A stretch of DNA of 64,000 nucleotides from contig NZ_VIRG01000103.1 in assembly GCF_008107695.1 (NCBI RefSeq), positions 124,001 to 188,000 of the forward strand, in the 5' to 3' direction. Shown piece by piece: positions 41,071 through 49,702 of the stretch. How positions within the stretch are numbered: position 1 is the first letter of the stretch; every line of letters begins with the position of its first letter. The translations under genes were made by a program, and so were the position numbers. This DNA is from Stappia sp. BW2 (GTDB lineage Bacteria; Pseudomonadota; Alphaproteobacteria; Rhizobiales; Stappiaceae). Under the pieces are notes generated by a model that saw only the letters and a list, made by a program, of their open reading frames with translations, was not told the origin of the DNA and did not search any database.

Positions 41071-42128
41071 CAGCGGAAGGCAAGGTCATGATCGATCTGC
41101 CGGCAACGCCTGGCGCGCCCGTGGGCATGACCTATCAGCCACCGGCGGATGTGACACGTCTGCTGATCGGGAAAACACCGGAAGAGGTTTTGAAAATCAT
41201 CCCGCTTGTGCACGGTGTATGTGCAACGGCGCAAACGCATGCCTCGGTGCTGGCGCTGGAAGGCGCCCTCGGCATCGCTACGTCCAGGCAAACCCTGTCG
41301 GCACGGCAAACGTTGACGATGATGGAGTGCCTGCGGGAACATGCCTTGCGTGCGATAATCGACTGGCCGAAACTGATGGGCCTGACGGGAGAGGTGATGG
41401 CGGCGCGGCAGGCAATGGCCTTTCTACCGCGTTTTCAAGGCGGCTTTACCGGTGACGGAAGCGCTTTCAGCCTCAACGCCGAGGTTGTTTTCAATCTTCC
41501 ATGCCTGTCCGAAGTTCTTGATGAGGCGGTGTCCTTTCTGGAAACCGGTATTTATGGAGAAGCCGTTGATGAATGGCTTTCGCGGCGCGGAATGGACCAG
41601 CTACGGCTGTGGGCAATGACGACAGAGACAGCAGCAGCCCGCTTTGTCGCCTGGCTGTTTGACACCGGCCGTTTCGGGATTGCCGCTTTCCCGACCTTCG
41701 AAACCGGGGGCGCGCGTGCCGAGGCGACTTCCTTTGTCCGCCGGGCGAGCGATCCACTGCTTGCCAGCTTGGGCGCTCCGACACTTGGTGCCCGTTTTGT
41801 TGCACGTCTGGTGGAGCTAGCCCGGTTGCCGGGCGAAATCCGGGCCGTTCTGGCTGGCAAAACCGAAGCTCCAGCGCCGCTTGCAACCGGCCGGGGAGAG
41901 GTCGAGGCGGCACGCGGTCCCTTGGTGCATTGGGCAAGGATCGAGGAGGGCCAGGTTCAGGAGTACCGGATCCTGCCGCCAACGGCGTGCAATTTTGGTC
42001 ACCATGGCGTTGCCAGCCGGTGTCTGAACGCAATTGCCGCAATGGATCGGGAAGAGCAGCGCCTTTGCGCCCACCTCGTGGTCAACGCAGTCGACCCCTG
42101 TGTCGCTTATGAAGTGAGGGCCGCCTGA
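41067..42128 (+). CDS. hupK: HupK, large-subunit-like assembly protein
   Basis: 353 residues. It is a shortened paralogue of HupL: the first metal motif is reduced to VHGVCATAQTH and the last to DPCVAYEVRAA. One cysteine survives at each end, instead of a CxxC pair. HupK/HoxV is considered a scaffold on which the Fe(CN)2CO unit is assembled before transfer to HupL. The end has no tail to cleave. The gene overlaps hupJ by 4 bases and hypA by one. Confidence 0.92.
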   Translation: MTAEGKVMIDLPATPGAPVGMTYQPPADVTRLLIGKTPEEVLKIIPLVHGVCATAQTHASVLALEGALGIATSRQTLSARQTLTMMECLREHALRAIIDWPKLMGLTGEVMAARQAMAFLPRFQGGFTGDGSAFSLNAEVVFNLPCLSEVLDEAVSFLETGIYGEAVDEWLSRRGMDQLRLWAMTTETAAARFVAWLFDTGRFGIAAFPTFETGGARAEATSFVRRASDPLLASLGAPTLGARFVARLVELARLPGEIRAVLAGKTEAPAPLATGRGEVEAARGPLVHWARIEEGQVQEYRILPPTACNFGHHGVASRCLNAIAAMDREEQRLCAHLVVNAVDPCVAYEVRAA

Positions 42129-42469
42129 TGCATGAGATGTCGATTTGCGAAAGCATTCTCGGTCTGCTGCAGGAGCAGGCGCAGGCACAGAACTTCTCTA
42201 AAGTCGAGCGGATCTGCCTTGAGATAGGGCCGCTCTCCGGTGTGGAGGTCGAGGCACTCAAATTCGGATTTGACGTGGTCATGCGCGGCACGCTCGCGGA
42301 AGGGGCTCGTCTGGATATTATCGAGCCGGAAGGCACCGCCTGGTGCATGCCTTGTGGACAAACCGTAAAAATCGAACAGCGTTTTGACGCATGCCCGGAA
42401 TGCGGCTCACATCAGCTGCAAGTTACGGGTGGCGGCGAACTTCGGGTCAAGGAACTGGAGGTGAACTGA
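42128..42469 (+). CDS. hypA: Nickel insertion protein HypA
   Basis: 113 residues. The N-terminus MHEMSIC supplies His2 (and Glu3) for nickel. The zinc site is CMPC...CPEC (WCMPCGQ, DACPECGS). It delivers nickel to HupL with HypB. Overlaps hupK and hypB by one base each (TGATG). Confidence 0.96.
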   Translation: MHEMSICESILGLLQEQAQAQNFSKVERICLEIGPLSGVEVEALKFGFDVVMRGTLAEGARLDIIEPEGTAWCMPCGQTVKIEQRFDACPECGSHQLQVTGGGELRVKELEVN

Positions 42470-43362
42470 TGTGTACTGTCTGCGGCTGCGGCGAAGGAGA
42501 GGTTCGCATTCACGGTGGCGATCACCATCACCACGATACCGGCCATGGTCATGACCATCACCATGAGCATGGGCACAGTCATCATCACCACCATGATCAC
42601 GGGCATGGTCATGGCGACGGTGCGCAGCACTATGGTGAAGGCCCGGCCGGCGTTTCGGTTCCCGGCATGAGTCAGACCCGCCTGATCCAGCTGGAACAGG
42701 ATATCCTGTCGAAGAACAATGCCTATGCGGCGGAAAACCGCCAGCTCTTCGCCGAACGGGGCATACTGGCCCTCAATCTGGTGTCCAGCCCCGGTTCGGG
42801 CAAGACAACGCTTCTGGTGAAGACCATCGAAATGCTGGCAGAGCGGTTCAAGCCCTGCGTTATCGAGGGGGACCAGCAGACCTCTGCCGACGCGGACCGG
42901 ATCCGCGCCACCGAGGCACCGGCGGTCCAGGTCAACACCGGCAAGGGCTGCCATCTGGATGGCCACATGGTCGGTCACGCGCTGGAGCAGTTGCCGCTTG
43001 TGGATGGCGGCATTCTCTTCATCGAAAATGTCGGCAATCTCGTTTGCCCGGCGGCCTTCGACCTCGGCGAAGCTCACAAGGTGGCTATCCTGTCGGTGAC
43101 CGAGGGCGAAGACAAGCCTTTGAAATATCCCGATATGTTCGCTGCGAGCGATCTGGTTCTCCTGAACAAGACCGACCTGCTGCCGCATCTTGATTTCGAT
43201 ATGGATGTAGCAATTGCCAATGCGCGCAAGGTCAATCCTCAGGTTAAGGTATTGCGGGTGTCGGCACGCAGCGGCGAGGGGATGGAGGCCTGGTGCGCCT
43301 GGATCGAGGCGGCAAGAGCAATGCAACTGGCCGGCCACCCGGCTGGTGAGGCGGCGCAGTAA
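42469..43362 (+). CDS. hypB: GTPase and nickel-storage protein HypB
   Basis: 297 residues. The ATG at 42469 overlaps the hypA stop. The start CTVCGCGEGE is the high-affinity nickel motif. Residues about 17-55 are a histidine-rich block with about 25 His among Gly and Asp, a nickel store of the rhizobial kind. The GTPase part has SPGSGKTTLL (Walker A), the metal site GKGCHLDGHMV at the dimer interface and the guanine motif NKTDLLPH. It supplies nickel and drives its insertion by GTP hydrolysis. Confidence 0.97.
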   Translation: MCTVCGCGEGEVRIHGGDHHHHDTGHGHDHHHEHGHSHHHHHDHGHGHGDGAQHYGEGPAGVSVPGMSQTRLIQLEQDILSKNNAYAAENRQLFAERGILALNLVSSPGSGKTTLLVKTIEMLAERFKPCVIEGDQQTSADADRIRATEAPAVQVNTGKGCHLDGHMVGHALEQLPLVDGGILFIENVGNLVCPAAFDLGEAHKVAILSVTEGEDKPLKYPDMFAASDLVLLNKTDLLPHLDFDMDVAIANARKVNPQVKVLRVSARSGEGMEAWCAWIEAARAMQLAGHPAGEAAQ

Positions 43363-43373
43363 GGGAGGGGAAC

Positions 43374-43628
43374 ATGTGTCTAGCAATCCCGGCAAGGGTC
43401 ATTGAGCTGGAAGACGACGATATTGCCATCGTGGCGCTGGAGGGGGTGAAGAAACGGATTTCGACAGCGCTCCTGGAGGAAGTTGCGGTTGGGGACTATG
43501 TCCTGATCCATGTCGGCTATGCGCTCCACAAGGTCAGTCCGGAAGAGGCTGCCCGCACGCTTCAGCTGATGGCGGAGGCTGGCGTTCTTGAGGAGGAACT
43601 GGCCGAGATCGGGGAGAGCGCGGCATGA
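43374..43628 (+). CDS. hypC: Hydrogenase chaperone HypC
   Basis: 84 residues beginning MCLAIPARV; Cys2 binds iron carrying CO and cyanide together with HypD. It is shorter than HupF and lies directly before hypD (ATGA overlap), which separates the two paralogues clearly. Ribosome binding site GGGAGGGG. Confidence 0.95.
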   Translation: MCLAIPARVIELEDDDIAIVALEGVKKRISTALLEEVAVGDYVLIHVGYALHKVSPEEAARTLQLMAEAGVLEEELAEIGESAA

Positions 43629-44773
43629 AATACGTCGATGAATTCCGGGACCGCGATCTGGCGGCCACACTCGCCAAGGCAATTCGCAAGGAGGCCGATC
43701 CGGCGCGGCATTATTACCTGATGGAATTCTGCGGTGGCCACACCCATGCGATTTTCCGTTACGGTGTACAGGATCTCATGCCGGACAATGTCACCTTCGT
43801 TCATGGTCCGGGATGCCCGGTCTGCGTCCTGCCGGTGCGCCGGCTCGACGACGCGGTGGAACTGGCCGAGCGCCACGGTGTCATCTTGTGCACCTATGGC
43901 GACATGATGCGTGTGCCCGGCACCAAACAGCGTTCGCTGATCCGGGCCAAGGCAGACGGCGCCGATGTTCGCATGGTCTATTCGACCGCCGATGCCCTGA
44001 AGATCGCCCGTAACAACCCGGACCGGGAGGTGGTGTTTTTCGCCATCGGGTTCGAAACCACAACGCCGCCAACAGCGGTGGCCATCCTCCAGGCCGAAGC
44101 GGAAGGCCTGACCAACTTTTCGGTGTTCTGCAATCACGTGCTGACCCCGGCTGCCATCGGCCATGTTCTGGGGTCGCCGGATCCGAGAGATCTGGAAAAA
44201 GTCCGCATCGACGGCTTTCTCGGGCCCTCTCACGTCAGTGCGGTCATCGGCTCCAGGCCCTATGAAGCTGGAGCCGAATTGTACCGGAAACCGGTGGTGA
44301 TCGCCGGGTTCGAACCACTGGATGTCATGCAGTCGGTGCTGATGCTGATCCGCCAGATCAATGAGGGCCGGAACGAGGTTGAAAACCAGTACACCCGCGT
44401 TGTGACCCGCGAAGGTAACAAAAAGGCACAGGATCTTGTCGCCAGCGTTCTGGAACTGCGGCGGGAATTCGAATGGCGCGGTCTGGGCACCGTGCCGGAC
44501 AGCGGGCTGAAGATCCGCGACCGTTATGCGGCATTCGATGCCGAAAAGCGGTTTGAGGTCAGCGAAAAGGTTTCGCGCGAGGTGAAGTCCTGTGAATGCC
44601 CCGCGATCCTGCGCGGGGCCAAGAAGCCGACGGACTGCAAATTGTTCGGCACAGTCTGCACACCGGAATCGCCGATGGGATCGTGTATGGTGTCTTCTGA
44701 AGGAGCCTGCGCCGCCTATTGGAGCTACGGTCGGTTCCGGACGCCGGCGAAAGCGGAGGAGGCTGTCGCATGA
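43625..44773 (+). CDS. hypD: Hydrogenase maturation protein HypD
   Basis: 382 residues. Family motifs in order: FCGGHTHAIFRYG, HGPGCPVCVLP, the ETTTPPTAVAI loop, and FCNHVLTPAAIG. The [4Fe-4S] cysteines lie in the C-terminal third (KSCECPAILRG, DCKLFGTVCTPE). With HypC it is the scaffold where cyanide and CO are attached to iron. ATGA overlaps with hypC and hypE. Confidence 0.97.
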   Translation: MKYVDEFRDRDLAATLAKAIRKEADPARHYYLMEFCGGHTHAIFRYGVQDLMPDNVTFVHGPGCPVCVLPVRRLDDAVELAERHGVILCTYGDMMRVPGTKQRSLIRAKADGADVRMVYSTADALKIARNNPDREVVFFAIGFETTTPPTAVAILQAEAEGLTNFSVFCNHVLTPAAIGHVLGSPDPRDLEKVRIDGFLGPSHVSAVIGSRPYEAGAELYRKPVVIAGFEPLDVMQSVLMLIRQINEGRNEVENQYTRVVTREGNKKAQDLVASVLELRREFEWRGLGTVPDSGLKIRDRYAAFDAEKRFEVSEKVSREVKSCECPAILRGAKKPTDCKLFGTVCTPESPMGSCMVSSEGACAAYWSYGRFRTPAKAEEAVA

Positions 44774-45807
44774 ACAAGATGGATGAGACTGTCTCGTTCC
44801 GGACCGGGTCCGTCGACATGACCCATGGCGGCGGCGGTCGGGCGATGGCCGAGTTGATCCGCGATCTGTTTCACCGGCATCTGGCCAACCCGATCCTGGA
44901 TCAGGGACATGACGCGGCCCTGTTCGATGTGCCGGCCGGCCGGCTGGTTCTGTCAACCGACGGCCACGTGATCTCTCCATTGTTTTTTCCCGGCGGCGAC
45001 ATCGGTTCGCTGGCGGTGCATGGCACGGTGAACGACGTCGCCATGGCCGGGGCGCGGCCGCTTTATCTGACCGCCGGGTTCATCCTGGAGGAAGGCTTTC
45101 CACTCGCCGATCTGGAGCGGATCGTCATGTCGATGGCGTGCGCGGCGAACGAGGCAGGTGTGCCCATTGTCACCGGTGACACCAAGGTGGTGGAAAAGGG
45201 CAAGGGAGATGGTGTCTTCATCACCACAACCGGGCTTGGCGTTGTTCCCGATGGGGTGCACATCGCAACCGAAAAGGCGCGCCCGGGCCAGGCGATCCTG
45301 CTGTCAGGTTCCGTTGGCGATCATGGCGTTGCCATCCTCTCCAGCCGCGAAAATCTGGAGTTCGAGACGGAAATCCACTCAGACAGCGCCGCGCTTCACA
45401 CGCTGGTGGCGGATATGGTTCGCGATGTTCCGGGCATTTCGGTGCTACGGGATCCAACCCGGGGCGGGCTGGCTGCAACCCTGAACGAGATCGCCCGTGC
45501 CGCAAGGGTCGGTATGCTGCTTGACGAAGCGGCCATACCGGTGAAACCGGATGTCGCTGCCGCCTGCGAGCTGCTTGGTCTTGACCCGCTCTATGTCGCC
45601 AATGAGGGCAAACTGATTTGCCTGTGCGAGGCAGCGGATGCGGAGCACCTGCTGGCCGTGATGCGGCGTCATCCCCATGGGGCCGATGCAGCCCTGATCG
45701 GAGAAGTGGTGGAAGACGGCAATGCCCTGGTCCGGATGCGCACCGGCTTCGGAGGACAACGGGTCGTCGATTGGCTGGCGGGCGAGCAATTGCCCCGGAT
45801 ATGTTAG
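44770..45807 (+). CDS. hypE: Carbamoyl dehydratase HypE
   Basis: 345 residues from the ATG at 44770, overlapping the hypD stop; the longer frame reaches into hypD. The PurM-like fold shows MTHGGGGRAMAELI, DQGHDAALFD, DVAMAGARPLYL and DPTRGGLAATLNEIA. The C-terminus ends PRIC; its cysteine receives the carbamoyl group from HypF and is dehydrated to the thiocyanate that supplies CN to HypCD. Confidence 0.97.
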   Translation: MNKMDETVSFRTGSVDMTHGGGGRAMAELIRDLFHRHLANPILDQGHDAALFDVPAGRLVLSTDGHVISPLFFPGGDIGSLAVHGTVNDVAMAGARPLYLTAGFILEEGFPLADLERIVMSMACAANEAGVPIVTGDTKVVEKGKGDGVFITTTGLGVVPDGVHIATEKARPGQAILLSGSVGDHGVAILSSRENLEFETEIHSDSAALHTLVADMVRDVPGISVLRDPTRGGLAATLNEIARAARVGMLLDEAAIPVKPDVAAACELLGLDPLYVANEGKLICLCEAADAEHLLAVMRRHPHGADAALIGEVVEDGNALVRMRTGFGGQRVVDWLAGEQLPRIC

Positions 45808-45831
45808 GGTTTGGACAATGGGGGCTCAATC

Positions 45832-47313
45832 ATGACAGACCTGCCCACAATCCTGGTGATCGACGACGAAATACGCTCGCTGGAGTCGTTGCAGCGCATC
45901 CTGTGTGACGATTTCGACGTCAAGACTGCCTCGACCGTCAAGGACGCCAACGCCATTCTCGAACAGGAATGGGTTCAGCTGGTGCTGTGCGATCAGCGCA
46001 TGCCGGAACAAACCGGCGTGGAATTCCTGAAAGCCATGCGCACGCGCTGGCCCGATATCATTCGGATGATCGTGTCGGGCTACACGGATGCCCATGACAT
46101 CATTGACGGCATCAATGAAGCCGGCATCTTTCAATATATCACCAAGCCATGGCACCCGGAGAACCTCATCCTGACGCTGAAGAATGCCTGCCGTCTTTAC
46201 GAGCTACAGCGTCAGAATGAATTGCTCGCCATCGAGCTGAAAATGTCGCCCTCTGGTGCGGACAAGGTGGTGGCCGAGCGCCGCGAGACACTGCGCAAGG
46301 ACTATGACTTCGACGACGGCATCATCCGGGGCACGGACAGTTCGATGAACGAGGTCTGCGCGACCTTGCGTCAGGTCGCGCCTTACGATGTGCCGGTGCT
46401 TCTGTCGGGAGCCTCAGGTACAGGCAAGGAACTTGCGGCCCGCGCACTGCATTACGGCTCCCTGCGGTGGAACAAACCCTTCGTGGTGGAGAACTGCGGT
46501 GCATTGCCCGATCAATTGCTCGAAAGCGAATTGTTCGGACACAAGCGCGGCGCTTTCACCGGCGCGGTCGAGGACCACGTCGGACTGTTCGAGCGGGCAA
46601 ACGGCGGCAGTGTCTTTCTGGACGAGATCGGCGAGGTCTCGCCCGCGTTTCAGGTGAAGCTCTTGCGCGTTCTCCAGGAGGGCGAAATCCGTCCGGTCGG
46701 TAGCGCCAAGACACGCAAGGTCGATGTCCGGGTGATCGCTGCCACCAACCGGGACCTGGAGGATGAAGTCAAGGCGGGTCGGTTCCGGGCCGACCTTTAC
46801 TACCGTCTTGCCGGCATGGTCATCCGTTTACCGGACCTGAAGGACCGGCGTGGTGACATTCCGGTTCTGGCCAAGGCGCTTCTTTCCCGGGCGATGGCTC
46901 ATCTCGGCAAGCAAGTGGAAGGCTTTTCGGAAGAGACTTTGGATTGTATGCAAAGCTACCACTGGCCCGGCAATGTCCGGGAACTGCAAAACGAGATCCA
47001 GCAAATGCTCGTGATGGGCAAGGAAGGCGGCCTGCTGGGAGCTGATCTTCTGTCCCGCCACATCCTGCGGGCCGACCACACCGTGGACGAGGATGGTGCC
47101 GATCTGTTTGACGGGCTGGAAGGCACTCTCAAGGACCAGATTGGCCAGCTGGAATGCCGGATCATCCGCGAGTCCCTGATCCGCAACCGCTGGAACAAGT
47201 CGAAGGCGGCCCGGGAACTGGGCTTGTCGCGGGTCGGGCTTCGCAGCAAGCTGGAGCGTTACGAACTGGAAAAAGTCAAACCGCTGCCGTCCATGCGCCG
47301 GGCCGCGGGTTAA
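45832..47313 (+). CDS. hoxA: NtrC-type hydrogenase activator HoxA/HupR
   Basis: Sigma-54-dependent response regulator of 493 residues, starting at the ATG 45832. The receiver domain carries Asp54 in LVLCDQRMPEQTG and a conserved lysine in YITKPWHPE. The AAA+ domain has Walker A GASGTGKE (193-200) and the sigma-54 contact loop GAFTGA (240-245). The C-terminal Fis-type helix-turn-helix reads NRWNKSKAARELGLSRVGLRSKL. HupR/HoxA family members activate hydrogenase genes, usually in the unphosphorylated form. Its likely sites are the TGGAA/TTCCA dyads before hupS and hupD. It is also called hupR. Confidence 0.95.
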   Translation: MTDLPTILVIDDEIRSLESLQRILCDDFDVKTASTVKDANAILEQEWVQLVLCDQRMPEQTGVEFLKAMRTRWPDIIRMIVSGYTDAHDIIDGINEAGIFQYITKPWHPENLILTLKNACRLYELQRQNELLAIELKMSPSGADKVVAERRETLRKDYDFDDGIIRGTDSSMNEVCATLRQVAPYDVPVLLSGASGTGKELAARALHYGSLRWNKPFVVENCGALPDQLLESELFGHKRGAFTGAVEDHVGLFERANGGSVFLDEIGEVSPAFQVKLLRVLQEGEIRPVGSAKTRKVDVRVIAATNRDLEDEVKAGRFRADLYYRLAGMVIRLPDLKDRRGDIPVLAKALLSRAMAHLGKQVEGFSEETLDCMQSYHWPGNVRELQNEIQQMLVMGKEGGLLGADLLSRHILRADHTVDEDGADLFDGLEGTLKDQIGQLECRIIRESLIRNRWNKSKAARELGLSRVGLRSKLERYELEKVKPLPSMRRAAG

Positions 47314-47325
47314 CCGGGAGCGCTC

Positions 47326-48696
47326 ATGACAACGCGTCTGCCAGAAAGCCATGCCGCTCATGACCTCAAAGTGCCGCAGCTGAGCAGCGCGATTGAGGGA
47401 ACTGGCGATACCGTCTGGATTGAGGTGATCCAGAAAATGGATGAGGTTTATACCGACCTCGTCGATTCCCAGACGGCGCTGGAGGAACAAAACGCACGGC
47501 TGGAGGAAGCACAGGACTTCATCGGCTCAGTCCTTGGCGCCATGACAGACGTGCTTGTCGCCTGCGACACGGATGGCCGTATCCAGCAGGTAAACCCGGC
47601 CCTGGAGGCGATTGCCGGAAAACGCGAACGGACCCTCATCGGCCGGCCGATCACGGAGCTGTTTCAGGAAAAATCGCAATCGGTTGTCACCGGGTTTCTG
47701 GAAACTCTCCGGTCCGGTGGAAGCATTGACCAGCAAGATGTGTCGCTGGTGGCATCGGACAGCCAGAACGCCCTGATTTCAACCATTTGCACCGCGCGCC
47801 GGGACCATCGCGGCCGGCTGGTCGGCATGGTGCTGGTGGGGCGGCCTGTCGGAGAATTGAAACGCGCCTACCGGGATCTCGACGCTGCCCAGGCAAAATT
47901 GTCCAGAACACAGCAGCAACTCTTCGTCTCGGAAAAAATGGCTGCGCTCGGCCGGCTCGTCGCCGGGGTCGCCCATGAACTCAACAATCCGATCAGCTTC
48001 GTTTTCGGCAATATGTACGCGCTGAAGCGCTATGGCTCCGCCATCACACGCTATCTGACGGCCAGTGACGAGAACAAGTCACCCGAGGAAATGAAGGTGC
48101 TCCGCAAGGACCTCAAGATAGACCAGGTTCTGCGGGACATCGGCCCACTGGTCGATGGCACCCTGGAAGGGGCGGAGCGGGTGCGCGATATCGTGCAGGA
48201 GCTACGGCGCTTCTCCTCCAATCAGCAGGAGCAGCCGGAGGAATTCAACGCGGTGCGGCTGATCCACACGGCGGCGGACTGGGTGATCAAGGCACAAAGG
48301 GTAAAGCCTGACTTGCAGCTGAATCTTCCGGACCGGCTGGAGATGACAGGACGCAAGGGACAGCTGCATCAGATCCTGGTTAATCTGGTGCAGAACGCGG
48401 CGGATGTGCTCGACGGACGTCCGGACGGACAAATTCTGCTGTCAGGTATGCAGCAGGGGGAGGATATCGTCATCAAGGTCGCCGACAATGGAACCGGCAT
48501 ATCCGACGCCCACCGGGACAAGATCTTCGAGCCCTTTTTCACCACGAAACCGATCGGCACGGGCACCGGCCTCGGGCTTTATATCAGCTACAACATGGCC
48601 GCCAAACAGGGCGGCAGCCTGTCGGTCGAAAACCGGCCTGCGGGTGGGGCCGAGTTCACTTTAAGGATACCGGCCGATGTCCGCACCGAGACCTGA
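47326..48696 (+). CDS. hupT: Hydrogen-responsive histidine kinase HupT/HoxJ
   Basis: Soluble kinase of 456 residues with no membrane helix. A short coiled coil (about 40-65) leads to a PAS domain (about 66-175). A second helix (DAAQAKLSRTQQQLFVSEKM) leads to the phosphorylated His217 in GVAHELNNPISF. The ATPase region has LVNLVQNAADVL, DNGTGISDAHRD and GTGTGLGLYISYNMA. In the Rhodobacter and Ralstonia systems it phosphorylates HupR/HoxA unless HupUV reports H2. It overlaps hupU by 20 bases. Confidence 0.94.
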   Translation: MTTRLPESHAAHDLKVPQLSSAIEGTGDTVWIEVIQKMDEVYTDLVDSQTALEEQNARLEEAQDFIGSVLGAMTDVLVACDTDGRIQQVNPALEAIAGKRERTLIGRPITELFQEKSQSVVTGFLETLRSGGSIDQQDVSLVASDSQNALISTICTARRDHRGRLVGMVLVGRPVGELKRAYRDLDAAQAKLSRTQQQLFVSEKMAALGRLVAGVAHELNNPISFVFGNMYALKRYGSAITRYLTASDENKSPEEMKVLRKDLKIDQVLRDIGPLVDGTLEGAERVRDIVQELRRFSSNQQEQPEEFNAVRLIHTAADWVIKAQRVKPDLQLNLPDRLEMTGRKGQLHQILVNLVQNAADVLDGRPDGQILLSGMQQGEDIVIKVADNGTGISDAHRDKIFEPFFTTKPIGTGTGLGLYISYNMAAKQGGSLSVENRPAGGAEFTLRIPADVRTET

Positions 48697-49702
48697 TAGG
48701 GCTGCTCCGGTCCGCCTGTTCTGGATACAGTCGGGAGGCTGTGGCGGCTGTTCGCTGTCGCTGCTCGGCGCCGAGGCCCCTGATCTGGTCACCGTGCTGG
48801 AGGCCGCCAATATCGAGGTTCTGTGGCACCCGTCGCTCAGTGTTTCGAGTGGCGCCAGTGTCATCGGTATGATGGAGCGCATCCGCGACGGCGAGGAACC
48901 GCTTGATATCCTGTGCCTGGAAGGGTCAGTCATGCGTGGACCGAACGGCACGGGCCGTTTCCACATGATGGCGGGAACCGGCAAACCGGTGATGGCGTGG
49001 ATCGAGGCCCTGGCGAAAAAGGCACGCTATGTCATCGCGGTGGGTAGCTGCGCAGCCTTTGGCGGGATCACCGCTGCCGGCAGCAACGAACCCGAGGCCT
49101 GTGGCCTTGCCTATGACGGACGCAAGCCGGGTGGATTGCTAGGACCGGAATTCCGCTCCGGTGCGGGCTTACCGGTCATCAACGTCGCCGGATGCCCGAT
49201 CCATCCGGGCTGGCTGACCGAAACCCTGCATCAGATTTCCAGCGGCCGGTTTTCGCAAAAGGACATCGACGAGTGGGAACGGCCGCTCTCCTACACCACG
49301 CATCTGGTTCACCACGGCTGCGCCCGCAATGAATTCTATGAGTTCAAGGCAAGTGCCGAACGCCTGTGCGATCTCGGCTGCATGATGGAAAACCTTGGCT
49401 GCAAGGGAACCCAGGCCCGGGCCGATTGCAACATGCGCAGCTGGAATGGCGCGGGCTCTTGTCTGGATGGCAATTACCCTTGCATCAACTGCACGGCGCC
49501 TGGCTTCGAGGAGCCGGGGCACGGCTTTACCGAAACCCCTAAGATCTCAGGTATTCCGGTTGGTCTGCCAACCGACATGCCAAAGGCTTGGTTCGTGGCA
49601 CTGGCATCGCTCTCCAAGGCGGCAACGCCGAAACGGCTCAAGGAAAATGCGGTGGCCGATCACTTCCGGCGGCCGCCCGTCGACAAGCAAAAGAAGAGCT
49701 GA
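48677..49702 (+). CDS. hupU: H2-sensor hydrogenase small subunit HupU/HoxB
   Basis: 341 residues. A small subunit like HupS but without any Tat signal, so it stays in the cytoplasm. The proximal cluster motif is GCGGCSLS (Cys22, Cys25), with the standard glycine, i.e. not the oxygen-tolerant six-cysteine type. Further cluster cysteines are in GSCAAFGG, INVAGCPIHPG, LVHHGCARNEF and the C-terminal NYPCINCTAPG. Together with HupV it senses H2 and acts on HupT. It overlaps hupT by 20 bases and hupV by one. Confidence 0.95.
   Translation: MSAPRPDRAAPVRLFWIQSGGCGGCSLSLLGAEAPDLVTVLEAANIEVLWHPSLSVSSGASVIGMMERIRDGEEPLDILCLEGSVMRGPNGTGRFHMMAGTGKPVMAWIEALAKKARYVIAVGSCAAFGGITAAGSNEPEACGLAYDGRKPGGLLGPEFRSGAGLPVINVAGCPIHPGWLTETLHQISSGRFSQKDIDEWERPLSYTTHLVHHGCARNEFYEFKASAERLCDLGCMMENLGCKGTQARADCNMRSWNGAGSCLDGNYPCINCTAPGFEEPGHGFTETPKISGIPVGLPTDMPKAWFVALASLSKAATPKRLKENAVADHFRRPPVDKQKKS

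Noticed and set aside
43562..44980. Open frame of 472 codons opposite hypD
   Set aside because: Antisense to hypD and parts of its neighbours; no domain.
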